Part shown: piece after piece, positions 29,822-42,500 of the stretch
Numbering within the stretch: position 1 is the stretch's first letter
How the letters are laid out: each line of letters opens with the position of its first letter
Origin: Gordius sp. MW1
Lineage: Eukaryota; Nematomorpha; Gordioida; Gordea; Gordiidae
Length of the DNA: 64,000 nt
Assembly (NCBI GenBank): GCA_964036665.1
Contig: OZ038527.1
Coordinates: 27,129,901 to 27,193,900, forward strand
Direction of reading: 5' to 3'
Notes under the pieces: generated by a model
What the model was told of the DNA's origin: nothing
The model's input: only the letters and a program-made list of their open reading frames with translations
Databases searched by the model: none
Program-made: the position numbers and the translations under genes

Positions 29822-30395
29822 AACGCGCTTAAACTACACGGATGGCATTGATCCGTATATGGAAATCGTGATTTCCATTGTAATCTTTTGCCTGATAAGA
29901 AATTACTTTTCAAATGACGTTGGAGATCGTTTTTCCAATTTGTTTCAAGAGAGTCAGAGCTTCAGTGCCTAAATTTCCGATTGTGGTTGCCACTACGGGA
30001 GTTAATATTGTGTCCACGAGGGAGGAATATTTAGTTGTCTTTCTATTCTCTGCACTGACTACAAGGTCGGGAGAGGAGTTGGATGGGGCAAATATGTCGA
30101 CCGTGGTAAAATCCCAAGTGAGATTCAGTCCACGGGACCATGGAATGAGTGTGACGCCGTCTGGTCTTTTCTTATCGGTTGTGCTAAGGCCGACGGGCTC
30201 CAAGGTGTTTGGTAGGCAGCCTTCCTAAGGTACTGGCTGATAATTTTGTTGATCGCCGTGTGCCTGGGGTTGCGGTCTTTGCGTATTTGCAATGGAGGGG
30301 ATGATGACCTTTGGGTTAGACCGGCTGTTTGCAGAAATCGCATACGAAATGGGATACGATGTCATAGCCGGCCGAGACGGAGGCCTAAATCTTAA
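29822..30395 (-). pseudogene. C-terminal fragment of the RT retroelement, copy 2
   Basis: The minus strand reads VGLSTTDKKRPDGVTLIP, LNLTWDFTTVDIFAPSNSS and PVVATTIGNLGTEALTLLK, closely matching the tail of the element at 18.5-20.2 kb, including the non-coding end (GATTTCCAT...GGATC...GCCATCCG and GCGCGTTTTTA). The RT domain itself is absent, and frameshifts split the rest into three frames. Confidence 0.8.
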
Positions 30396-32866
30396 AATAA
30401 AAACATTATAATATAATTTTGCGGACTCGCCGGGCTTCATACCTAGACCCAACACGAGCCCACTTGTTAGCTTTAAGCTTGTCTAAGTCCGGCCCGCAAG
30501 TTTTTTTAACAAAAAGTTTAATTCGCTGATCCGAGCCGTGCAGATCTCTAGTTTAAACCATTAATGTTATAATCTATGCAAGCTCGATAAAAGTCATAAA
30601 TTTCCTTAAGTTTTTAACTTTGTTTTAATACCAACTATATTTGCTTTAATAAAGACGGTTATGAGGATTATTGATTAGTGCTTAAATTCAACTTTATGGA
30701 TAAGATTTTAAGGTAAGGTCAAATGTAGCAAGTAGGAAGCAAGCGTGCGGAAAACTTTGTACAATTATGATTTATCTAGGGTCAAATAATTTAGCTTGTA
30801 TTATAATCTTCCACCTCTATTTTAGAAATTGAGATAGTTTGGAAAGAAATGAAGGGCCAAAATTTTTTGCAAAATTTGTTTTTAAATTGTCAACTTATAT
30901 ATCAGCGCAACACTAAAAAAGTGTCCACTTAATATCAGTAAGATTTTGAGAGTGGAAAAGGGTAGAGAGAGAAGAGAGGCAGTTTAGCAGAGGTCAGATT
31001 TGTTTGGAGATTTCTGCCCGAACCCGGCCCGATTCCATTTTTTGACTCTTCTAAGGTCCGCCCGAATCATTAGGACTGCCCAGACTAAAATATTAAATTT
31101 GTCCGTTAGGCCTGAATTTATGCGATCCAAATTCCACTAAATTAATGCTATTTTGATTAACATATATAAAAATATTTTATTATTACGGACAAAATTAAAT
31201 TTCTTATATTATTTAAAAGTCGACTGAGATACAATTTTTTTAAATGAAACTTTTAATATTTAATTTGTAATCTTAGTAGGTCAAAAAATGGTAGTATTTG
31301 GCCTTTCTAAAAAATTGGCAAGATTTTCTTAAAAAATATAATGTGTCAACTGGCAAAACCGCTCAAAGGTCACAATTAATAGATTAATTGTTAATGCATT
31401 TAGGTACAAACATGTTAGAACATTTACAAATAATTTATCAGCAAAATATTAATTGATTGCAGCCGATGTCCATAATTATATTTATGTAGCAATTTATTAA
31501 TTAACTTTAAAATAAGCATATTTTATAAATAATCTTACAATAAACAAATTAAACTTCCCTCTTGAGTAATCCCGTTTATGCTTTACCCTATAAATAAACT
31601 TATTAATGAATAAAATTAATTCAATTAGTCAAATTCTGTGCTATGTTAATACTTACTAGTTTATTAAAAACTATAATTTATCAATAGAATTCAAATGCAA
31701 TTAAAGGAGAAAAAAAATTTTAAGCAAAAGTATGGAAATTAATTATTTTAAAAATAAAAAATATCTTAGCGATAGCTACGAGTGATAAAGAAATAAAAGA
31801 GGTGATGCGAATTGGGTAAGCAATGTTAAACTAAATTTGATTTGTTAAAAAATTGAATTAAATTAGAATGAAATTTAACACTTGCATGCATTGTGTGAAT
31901 TTGGGCATGACGCTTTTTTATTATGTCTAGAGGGCACATGTTAATTACAAACAATAAAAGGACACATAAATATATATATTTCAATCCTTTCCATGAAGAA
32001 CGCAGCTAGGGACTTGATGGAAATAGAGGGGTCCGGGCAAAAATTATAAAACTCACTTGGGGAGGGGTGGCAAAATCGGGTTTATTAACTTTTTAAGCAT
32101 TTTTCTTATACTACTAAATAAAAAAACAAAATAATACACTATTTAACAAATCTCATTAAGTCCGAATCACCTGAATCTTATCATCGTGCCCGCCTGAAAA
32201 TAAAAATTTACGACCGGCAGGTTCGGGCAGCGGGCCGGGGTGGCGCATTCTGGTCTCTGGTTCAAAGAGACTATATGATATGATTGCTTTACAAGGAAAA
32301 TTAAGAAATATTGTGCTGATAAGTTCTGAGGTAATGTTGTACTTAAAAAAACAGACTTTTTATTTGCAATTAAAAAAAAATTTTGAATCATAAATTGTTG
32401 TTTGTAGTGCTATCTAAATAAAAATTTTAATGTTACCAGATATTTTTATTTGCAAATTTATAAAACACAGAGAATTTAAAGCATCTTAAACTATTTTATA
32501 TACTTGATCTAATATCAAGAAACAGATCAATTTAATCAAACTTTTATTTTTTTGTTAACATATGCAATTTATGATTGGAATTTGTAGCGAGGTACTACAT
32601 CATTTGACTAAGAGAAATGTTAATCCTTTATAGGGTCATATTTTGATTCTATTTGCTATATAAACCCATAACTTGTAAACTCATATTTTGTCAGATAAAT
32701 TAATTAATTAATTGAATTTTTCGAGGCAAAAGTTTACTAAATTGATAATATGTATAACAGTTATTAAATTACAAATTATTGAATATTTATAAATAAATTT
32801 AGATTAAAAACATAAAGGTGTATATTTGTCATAAAAGCAAAATAAATATCATTATGAATATAAGTT
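30396..32866. other. Gene-free AT-rich region with remnants of a GC-rich-ended transposon
   Basis: No exon seen. Segments at about 30430-30560 and 31010-31130 hold GCCCG/CGGGC-rich stretches typical of the TAGAGACCTGCA family (an inverted end GTGCAGATCTCTAGTTT is at about 30540). Another GC-rich piece lies near 32020-32260. The rest is AT-rich without a pattern I recognise. Confidence 0.5.
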
Positions 32867-32926
32867 AAAATGTATCATTATAGGCATGTTCATAAAACTT
32901 TTAGCCCATCAAATCATAAACATTAA
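32867..32926 (-). promoter_or_regulatory. Candidate SECIS element
   Basis: On the minus strand, directly after the MSRB1 stop codon: AATGT, TT, ATGA, TTTGATGGGCT, AAAA, a loop, GCCTATAA, TGAT, ACATT. AATGT pairs with ACATT below the ATGA/TGAT quartet, ATGGGC pairs with GCCTAT above it, and the AA sits 11 nt after ATGA, the spacing expected in eukaryotic SECIS elements. ATGA begins about 73 nt after the Sec codon, which is short but plausible. Helix II is weaker than usual, with one mismatch. Confidence 0.65.
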
Positions 32927-32944
32927 TCATATTTTAATCAAGAA

Positions 32945-33519
32945 CTATTCTAGGTTATCATCTATGAATTTTAATGAATGACTAAAAATTCAAAATCTAG
33001 ATTTTCCATTAGGGCCATCTTTGATAAATTCATGACCAAGACCATTACCACATTTTCCACATGATACCTTGCAAAAAAATGGACTTAAACAATTATTAAC
33101 AATTTTTATATTATCTTATATTCTATCAAATATTATATTAAGCTAATCAAATCATTATTAGCTCTTCTCAAGTGATATACTTTAAATATAGTGGTTGATT
33201 CAGGTTGTTTTTGAACACTGTCTTCATGCAGAGTTTCAGTAAAGGCTGGCCAAGGTGAAGAATGTTTGTATTTTGATTTACTTGAAAATAATTCATATCC
33301 ACATTTTGAACAAGTGTAGATTCCTATAAAAAAAAATTATATGATGTGCAAAAAACTAAGGCTTGAGGGGGGATCGAACCCCCGATCTTTGGTTTACGAG
33401 ACCAACGCCTTACCACTTGGCCACCAAGCCTTATCGAAAATTGTTAAATTCTAAATATATTACTTACCTTGATTAAAACAATTTTTATATATTTCACCTC
33501 CCATAAATTGACAAAACAT
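32945..33519 (-). CDS. MSRB1: Methionine-R-sulfoxide reductase B1, selenoprotein
   Basis: Exons 33519-33468, 33323-33181 and 33067-32945 (phase 1, then phase 0) give 105 residues with selenocysteine at about position 91. It reduces methionine-R-sulfoxide in proteins using thioredoxin. The protein starts [15 protein letters not shown]. It keeps both zinc CxxC pairs ([11 protein letters not shown] and [13 protein letters not shown]), the substrate-site [10 protein letters not shown], and the catalytic segment [12 protein letters not shown]. The Sec codon is TGA at 32992-32990 and is followed by 14 conserved-type sense codons and a TAG (32947-32945), so TGA is read through rather than terminal. 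A SECIS candidate lies just downstream. If TGA were a stop the enzyme would lack its active residue. The length is slightly under the mammalian 116. A tRNA gene occupies intron 1. Confidence 0.93.
33359..33430 (-). tRNA. tRNA-Thr (CGT)
   Basis: 72-nt cloverleaf on the minus strand. Acceptor GGCTTGG pairs with TCAAGCC; D-arm contains TGGCCAAGTGG; anticodon stem TTGGT/ACCAA encloses the loop CTCGTAA (anticodon CGT); T-arm GGGGGTTCGAACCCCC. No variable-arm oddity or intron. A run of six T (33355-33350 on the transcribed strand) follows immediately, a normal Pol III terminator. Lies in intron 1 of MSRB1 on the same strand. Confidence 0.95.
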
Positions 33520-34600
33520 TTCGGAACCAAAATAGAGTTATAGATTTATTCGTTTTACAATGTGTATTGGTAAAAAAATATATTTTCACATGTACTGATC
33601 GTTAATTCTTACGGTTGATTCAAGGTCACTAGATACGTGTTGTAAATATTAATTAATGGTTCAAAAAATTTTCTACTTTTGATTTTCCTCTAAAACTTCA
33701 GGTTTAAATCTCGTTTTTTAACTATTTCAAGTGATGGTATTTGAATTTAGGCGGATATTGCTTCACGCATGATTCATAACATTTAAACTTGTGCCATTAG
33801 ACCGTAATTGGCCATAAATGCAAATAACATTTTTAAACTTGTACCTGCTGACTTTTTTGAATCAATTTTTAATGAAACTGCAATTAATCATTGCTTGAGG
33901 AAAACATCAATTAAAATATTTAAAATTGAGCTTTTCAATTTTTTGCTTTTAGAGTGAAGTTAATCTGAGGTACTATTTTTTAATGGCAATTTGACTGATC
34001 AAATAGGTGAAAAGTTTTTAAAAAGGAATAGGTGAATCATTGCATTTTCCAAAATTTACATTCACCTTAAGAATTTAGCAATCCCTAGGTTTTGTTAGTT
34101 CCCTATTAACCAAAGTCTTTCAAGAATTAAGATATAGTAAAAGGAATCATATTAAATTGTCTAGATCAACAAAATGACATAAATTGATTCCTATAGTTTT
34201 TAAAAATATTATAATTTATTATAATAATATGGTTACTTTTGGGGTCATCAGGCCTTTAAAACATCTCAGATTTTCAAGCAGGACCTAACAAAAAAATTGG
34301 CCAAAATTGGTTTGGCTTTTGGAAGTTTGCAAACTTAAACAAATTAAATACAAAAGCAAACAATAAAAAAAATTTAAAGATTTGTAATCATAAAAGTTGT
34401 TGTTTTTTACAAAATGGTTTCAATATTTTGATAGCATTGGCACATAATTAACAATGGCAATTTATTTGATACAATTTATATAGTGGAATTTATTTTGTAG
34501 CTTTAGTCACAACTCTCATTTTAAAAACTGTTATTTTATTAACACTACCTATAATAAGCATAGCCAAGGCACATGAAGACCAGCTGCCCCATACCCTTGC
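33520..34600. other. Gene-free region upstream of MSRB1
   Basis: AT-rich, no exon or named repeat seen. It presumably contains the MSRB1 promoter next to 33519. Confidence 0.4.
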
Positions 34601-34629
34601 TAAATCCAAAACTACCTAATTTCTAATGT

Positions 34630-35115
34630 CTCAATTTCGCCTCGGTCTTGTTAGCAAAAAATTTTCCCGTCTCATATCTCAATCCTTTTACATTTTTTTA
34701 AACCATCTAATGTGTCTTTTTCTTATTTATCGTTTTTCTGCGAAATCTTTTTCTCGATATTCATTCCTACGTTACTATCGTCCCTTCACTCTACATGGCC
34801 AAACCGTCTTATTATATTTGTTATCAGCTTTGTCTTCAAAGATGTTGTACCCAGATTTTTCTTTTCTTGCTTATGTTCTTTTTGGCTAACTCAAAACATC
34901 CACCTAACCATTCTCATCTCCATGGACGTTAGGCGTTGCTCTTACCTTGACCCATGATTCCGATCTATTCACGACTGTTGATTGTATGATGGACCCAGTG
35001 TATCTTTAAGTCTTGTTGGAATCTTTCTGTCACAAACAGCACTTAAAATCTCTCATTTAAGCCATCCGGAATTTATTCTTTCTTGTGTTTCTTTTTCAGT
35101 TTCACTATTTCCAAC
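34630..35115 (-). pseudogene. RTE-like reverse-transcriptase C-terminal fragment
   Basis: Broken minus-strand frames recall the thumb and C-terminal region of RTE-type polymerases: NSGWLK near 35075, then YNQQS-like, then a MEMRMVRWMF motif near 34920 (family EMRMLRWM) and RFGHVE near 34790. Many frameshifts and stops. Open frames on the + strand here are antisense shadows. Confidence 0.6.
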
Positions 35116-36512
35116 TTTGTAAAAAGACCAATAAAAGTAGTGGAATAAGAACATAAGAGTTTGAAGTTTTCAATAAATTGCACATTTATAATTTTATAGC
35201 AAATACCTTTATTTTCAAAAAGCAAACTATTCTATTAGTAAGACCCCATATTATTTACCAAAATATTTACTAGATCCATTTTTAAAATATTTTAGCCATA
35301 AAATATTATATAGTAAAGCTTTTGATCATATATTTTTGTGTAGTGCGAAATCGCCCAGAAAATTCAGTGCCAACCCTAACTTATATAATGTGTAATATTC
35401 CCCCCATTTTTATTGAAACGAAATAGCAATTTTATTCGCTAAATTTTATTTCAAATCTTTTTTGGATTCCTGGCCTCTTCTAAAAGGGGAAGACAAAGAC
35501 ATATTACTCATAATGCTTTTTTATATCATTATTATTCTAATATATAATTGTAGTATTTAATTTTATGTTGAGATATAAATCAATAAACTAACTTTATCTC
35601 TCAAAAAAATATATATATGACAAAACAAATGCAAAATGTGATTTATAGCTTGAAATTTGGACGCATGTGTTTAAGCTTAACAATTTGGTAGACTCATGAT
35701 CTAATGCTATTGAAGGCAATCATTCGTCAGGCGATACACACGCCGCTGGGGTGCGCAGTAAATTTAGCCATTCAAGCTAAATTTATATAATTATTTTGAT
35801 TGATTAACCACCGATTCAATCGTTCAGTAAGGCAGGGCTCGGGTCAAAAATTAAAATTAATCGGGCTCAGGTCGGGCCTTATGGGTCAACCTACCTGAGT
35901 CCCGAAGTTAAATCTAGCTAAAAGAGTTTTTAACATCTTTTACTAACTCCTTTATTGAATAGGCTATTTAGAGGAGACAAAATATTTTTATGTTGAAAAA
36001 AAGGTGCGAGTGGGTCTGGGTATTCTGAATTTTTTTTATATGAATTTATATTTCAAAAAAGTTAAGCCGGGCTAATGTCAAGCCTGAGTATAAAAAATTT
36101 CGGGTTCGAGTGGGGCTCAGGAAAAATAAAACAAAAAGCGTCCGGCGGGCTCCGACCGAACAAATTCCATTTTGGAGAGCTCTAGTTACATGACATTGTA
36201 CATGTAATTTTTTTAGTTTTTTCATCAATTTTCACACGTATTCAATAAAGTTTAACTTGCAGCAAAAGATGAAATCGATTTTAATTTATAGGAAATCCAT
36301 CTAAATAAATAAGAAGAGCTGTTGATAACGGTTCTGAAGAATGTAACAATGTTTGATTTTTGTACATGTTAGTTTAGTAGCGTAAGTTATAAGAAACATT
36401 CTATCAAACAAAATTTCTTATAATAAGCAACAAAAAGCAAGCATCAAATTAAAATATTGTCAGATTATTACAAAGTGTATATTTTTGATAAGTCTGTGTA
36501 GTAATGTGATCA
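35116..36512. other. Intergenic region with a GC-rich-ended transposon remnant
   Basis: About 35830-36190 carries GGGCTCGGGTC/GCCCGA-rich inverted stretches of the TAGAGACCTGCA type, ending near GAGAGCTCTAG. The remainder is AT-rich. The 3' UTR of the PM20D1-like gene should lie just left of 36513. Confidence 0.5.
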
Positions 36513-39500
36513 TCAATCCTGTTTACTGCTAGTAAAGCCGCTCACATTTTCGATCAATTGGTAATAAAATTCGATGAGATTTCTGTAACTCTCAACTCTG
36601 ATCCGTTCATCGTTCCCGTGGACACCTCTTAAATCCTTGGTCGACATAACAACTGGAGAGAAACGATAGATGTCATTGGCTAGGTCTACAAAATGCTTCG
36701 AGTCAGTTGCTCCCGGCATGATAACTATATTATGGGGATTCATGAATTACAACAATAAATTAGGGTAAATCAATTTTATAAAAAAAATATAAAACGATAT
36801 GAAAGGCCATGGGCGTAGCCAGGGGTTAGAAGGGAGGGGCGGCTGATCCGCTCTAAATCCCAAAATCCTATAAATTCAATACAATGCTAAAATTCGAAAA
36901 TATGATTTTACCCCTCCCAAAATCATTATTGCCCCCCTTTAAGTCCAATCCTGGCTAGGCCAATGTGAAAGCTATTAAAATGAAGAACATTAGAACAAAG
37001 TGTTTCTTTCTCATAACAGTGGAATATGGAGATGCTAGTAATCTAATTAAACATGACTAATTAACTGAGGTCATAGGACAATTGATTTATGTTATTTCGA
37101 AAAGTACTGGATATGTAGGTATCGGGGAAGAGAGGAAGGAAACGACCTCGTGTCACAAGTCGATAAAGTTATGAGAACCAAAGATATTAGTCATAAAGAC
37201 ATGGCACTTACCCTGTCAAGATGGAAGAAACTCATCAAAATAAACCCCACTACTGTGAGACCAAATAAATGATAAAGAAGAAGATTACATTCATAAGGGA
37301 AGATATTATCAAAATTTGCTAGGAATTAAAATACATTGGAAATATATTATAGTATTTTCTAACCTCCTAAAGCAACCTAAAAGTTAGAGTAGATTCGATT
37401 TATAAACTATAAGCATAACAAAATTAAATTTCAAAAAATAAATTTAAAAAAAATAAAAGGGGTTCTAAATTGACGATAAATTCCAAGATAAACGTAACTC
37501 TTCAAAACTTCATTGTGCCGAATCCATAGTTGATTATTTTTTCCAAACTGAATCCGTAATTTATACAAAGTATATGAGGTTACATTAAAGAACCGCAAAG
37601 TCCCTTTTTTCTACCCGACCCGGCCTCAAAAGGGTCAGGATCGGGTCACCCGTGCAGGTCTCTAGGCTAGACCTCTATAATGTTAAAATTAAAAAAAATA
37701 CATTACTAGGAGCCACGACGGTATCTTTGAATAGCTGTAAAACGGTTTTCTTAATGTAATGGTAACCAGTGTGGCAACCATTAGCCCTAAAATCTTCATA
37801 GTTGGACAAAGGAATTTGCGGTACCACACTCTCCACTTCCATTTTAATCCGATCGTCAGCCACTACCTCACGATTTATTGTCATAATCTGCCCCCCCCCA
37901 AAATATCAAAATTAATAGGTTTTCATTGACATTTTTTGCTCTTTTTAAAACTGCATGCTTAAACTCAATATTACAAGCTAACCCTTTTTCACGTATATAA
38001 ACTAAATAGCCAGTCGACCAACTATATCATATTATGTGATATATGTTTTAAATTTATTTAGAGAAAAACGTTTTTTTTTATTTTGATCATTATTATAGTA
38101 CCTCTTGTAGACTTTGCAGTGGATAAATTCTTTGCATAGCTACAGCCTGGGCTTCACTCGGTACAATGTTATCTTTTATACCACCTTGTATTTTTGTTAT
38201 ACACGAAACTGTTTGAACGAAAGAACCCATCAAAGGATGTTTTGCTATATGCCTGTATCAAAAATATTAAGAAAATTTAATAATGAATCACTTTTTATAC
38301 TATTGATACAAAATCGCTTGAAAAAAATTATAATAATTTTTCTAAATCATTGCCAGTTTTTTCCCGTCACTGCCTAAATTGCTTAGCTACTACCATAGAA
38401 TACATAAACTGCTCATGAATCCACCATTTTGAATTTAACTATCTTCTAGGTCTTACTGCAGTGTACCCCATTGTTAAATAAAGTGAATTTACCTTTCTCA
38501 TTAATTAATATTAAAACAGAAGGCTAAAAAATGATTATTTAATAAAATGTAGATGACACTAAATTGCGTTAACATCACATCATCACTGTATTTTTACTTT
38601 TATGATATTTGCAAATCATATATTATAAAATGCTCTTTTTAATGTTTAACCCTCGAGAGCATTCCTGAAAACCCCGAACGCGAGAGCATTCGTGGGGTGT
38701 ATTTGACCCCATTTTTTAACTTCTTATAACTTTTAAAGCATTCTTTTTAAACCTTTCAAAAAGCATTTGTTTATAAAGGTCTTAAGATTGATGGTATAAA
38801 TTTTGATATGAATTTAATCAGCATTACAAAACTTATTAACGATTTTCTGGACTTCCATTTTATTTTGGTTATTTTAGAGCTTCCCCTCATTTTACCTCTT
38901 GACATCATATACCTAAATTAAAAACGTGATTTTTTATTAAAAGAATGTTCAAAATATATTAAAAACACAAATTGTAAAAGATATCATCCAACGAAAAAAA
39001 ATACATACATTTTTTCCAATAGAAAAAAACTTACGTGAGAGCCTTCGTGGGGTACACAGGACCCCTGTGGCCAAAAAGATGCTATATTTGAAAAAGTAGA
39101 GGGCCAAAAGTTATAAAAATTTTTTCAAACTTAGTTATTGGTATAATATTAGGCTACTGAAAAGGCCAGATCAATTCGCTTTTATATGCGTTTTATATTT
39201 AAGTTTATAACTATCGTGGGGTCCGTGGTACCCCACGAATGCTCTCGAGGGTTAACTAGTTCAATACATTTATATTACGTTTTTAAAAACACTTTAATTA
39301 ATCACATTATTATTTATATGTCCTTCCAATATAGGTGCATATTTCAAAATGGCGAAAATATGGTAGGGGAGACCGGGGCCTAAATAGCCATAAAAAATTA
39401 AACCACTTTTAAAAAAAACTAATGATTTTTTTCAATTTTTTTGTTGGAACGTAATTTTAAGGTCTATTTTTACTATACGAAAAAAATTTGGATTGAAAAA

Positions 39501-42500
39501 ATTAATAGTTTTCTCACATATTAAATTTAAAAAAAACAAAAAATCCTAAAAATTTTAAAAATGCCCGGGGCGAGTTATAGCCCCTTTCGTGGGATAGATT
39601 ATCTCTTACGATCTTTCTATTGGTGTATGCTAACTTAAATCAATAAAACGATTGTTTTATTACAAAAAAAACATAGAGAATGCAAATGAATGGATATATT
39701 TTACATAATACAAATAAAAAGGGTCATGAAGACAATCTGATTTAGGTACCCATAAAAGACGAATTCTGCAATGGAAAAAATCTTTAATAGTCTATTAATA
39801 TTCCCAATTACACTAACATAAATTATTATTAAACAAACAATTGTTTTTCAAATCTTGACATTTGTCTACGCAATGAAAAATGGCTACTACTAGCCCCTCA
39901 CCGACTAGCCCCGCCTCCTAATTTTTTATACAAATAATAATTTATCATATTATATTGCTAATAAAAAATTTAAAATTAGGCAATATTTATAGAGTAAAAA
40001 TACCTTTATAAGATAAAACTTAAATTAGTCCAAAATACGTAGGCCAAAAAAAAATATATGCGAAAAATACAAAATTTTGTCAAGGCTACTAACAGCCCCA
40101 AAAAATCGTTTTTCCTCTATAAAAATTTTAATTTTATTCTTTCTAAACAAAAATTTTTTTACTTATACCTTATGGAAAAATACACATATGGTTTAAATTT
40201 TAATTGTATATCATTATAATTTTAAAAAATAATTACAAAGATAATAGTAGCCCCGTGCTACGACTAGCCCCGGTCTCCCCTTCACTATTTAAAGTTATGA
40301 GCAGTCTATCTAGTCTAAGGCTACTACTATGATATTAGAACGGCACCGTCAAAGTAGCAGAAAAAAAGCACCCAAATTGATCAGATCAAGATTGGTCAGG
40401 AGGGTTAGGGTTACGGTTAGTGTTTTAGGTTGGCGTTTTAGGTTAGGGCATGGGCGTACCCAGGTTTTAAATTATGGGGGGGGGCAGATTAAATAAAAAA
40501 AATTTCCTGAGAGCAAAAAAAAAGCAACTGCCCTAAATTAGGCAGTGTGAGCAACCAGACCGCCTGCCCCCCCCCCTGACAAATTAGGGGGGGGGGGGCA
40601 AAACATATATTTTTTTAATTTGTTACGGTTTTTGTATTGAAATTTTTTTTTTTAATTAGGGGGGGAGGTCAGCCGCCCCCTCCCCCAGCCCCCCCCCCCC
40701 TCCTGCGTACGCCCATGAGCTAGGGTTAGGGTTATTTGCACATCAAATTCCCTCCCCATTTGAGATTTAATTCTAATATATTGATAATCTAAAAAATATT
40801 TTTCTGCTACTTTTTCATCATTCTGCTACTTTGACCCCGATTCATTAGAACATATAAAACCTATTTTATATGTATTTGCCAAAAAACTGATTTATTCGAG
40901 AAAAAGTTAGCAAAATAAAATTAGTAAATATATTAAATAATAATTATAATATATCAATAACGTATCAATTAAAAAAATATAGTATGCAATATAACTAACT
41001 TTGATAAAAGTGGAGCAAATAGGTCAGAATTAGCGAAAGCAATTTTAAACAGCCAATTTTTGATAAATGGAGCTATTAGTTTCATCGTTTCAACTTCAGG
41101 ACCTCCTCTATTTATCATAGAATCAAAGTGAAATTCTTGTAGTCTATTCACTGCCTTGGACAATATGGAAATGGCTGTATCTTTAGATGGCATGCTGGAA
41201 TGACCAGGTTTAGTATTAGCGGTTAATGTCACTTTGCAACACACTTTTTCCGCTATGCTTACCCTATTTTCATATATACGTAATATAAAATTATCTAAAC
41301 GCAAAAATTAGTAACACTTGTTTAACATAAATGAATGTATATAGATTAGAAGCGCAAACGAAAATTTATAGAATAACCATAAATTGAAAAGGCTTTCCTT
41401 ACTTCACCCTGCTTAGACCCTTATAGGTTCTAGTATTTTTATTATTTTATAAAACATAAAAATGAGCTGATCTATAAATACAACAGTCAAGTGACGGCAT
41501 CATATTGAGTTTAAACTAGAGGCCTGCAAAGTCACTTTTTTTTACCTAAACCCTACCCGACACTAAAGCGTTTTCCACCGGACCCGCCCCGAAAGCGTTT
41601 TAAAGATTTCAACCCAGGGTTCGGGTAGGGTTTGGGGCCACCCATGGAGGCCTCTAGTGTAAACCTTCAAAGCTTAAATGTATTTTTTATACAAGCCATT
41701 GAGTGGTAATATTGTTGCTTATGTCCAATGGACACAGAACAGGAGGGGACATATTAAAAATGTATTAAATGGAAAAATATTATTTACAATCCCAAGTTTT
41801 GCCCGGTTAATAAATCGTCGAATATATTGAAGCCTTCATCCAGTATGAAATCAAGCGGTTTTCCAGTGGGGAGTCCTGCTTCGATATGTCCATTGGAAGT
41901 CTTGGAAGTGGCTCCTTTATCCAGGAGCTCATCCTTTAAGCATTGAGCAACTTTTTGTGCCCCGTGGAGACCACCAGTTTCTTCGTCATGCCCGAAAACG
42001 AGGTAAAACGACTTGCATTTCGGTCTTTGACCATTTTTTATCGCTAATTCCAAGGCTTCCAAAGTCGCGAAAACTATATCTTTCGCGTCGAGAGATCCTC
42101 TACCATATATGTATTTTCGACGAGATTCCATAGTTATTATATCTCCCGAGAACGGGGGTCTAGTCCAGTGGGCAATATCATGATCCCCTACGGGTACTAC
42201 ATCTAAATGCCCAATCAACATCCAAGGCAAACTACATCCTAGCATACAATAAAATTTTTTTAAACCAATAAGAATAATTACATTGATACTATTTATATAT
42301 TGACTTCATGGGGGTAGCCGGGGGAGGCAGGGAGGGGCGACTGCCCCCATTTAAATTCAAAATTTTGTTAAATTTATTAAAATAATGACTAAAATTGCAA
42401 AAACTGATCATTTTGTCCCTCCCTAATTCACTATTGCCCCCCTCTAATTTTAATGATGGCTACGCCCATGATTGACTTATTCAAAATTGAATGATAAATT

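Larger units (their letters stand above)
38396..40316. mobile_element. AGACTACATAGACTGCTCAT family, copy C, carrying two nested transposons
   Basis: Left end ATACATAAACTGCTCATGAA and right end AAGTTATGAGCAGTCTATCTAGTCT match copy A. Removing the two insertions (38650-39251 and 39366-40280) leaves a normal copy of about 400 bp. The insertions lie on either side of the family motif TTTTTAAAAACACTTTAATTAATC. Confidence 0.8.

Noticed and set aside
34626-34957. Two overlapping + strand open frames with hydrophobic translations
   Set aside because: They are antisense to the decayed RTE-like polymerase fragment, and their composition reflects the complementary strand.
38396-40316. Possible exons of the PM20D1-like gene between exons 5 and 6
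   Set aside because: The interval is filled by transposons and the family alignment from exon 5 to exon 6 is already continuous in phase.
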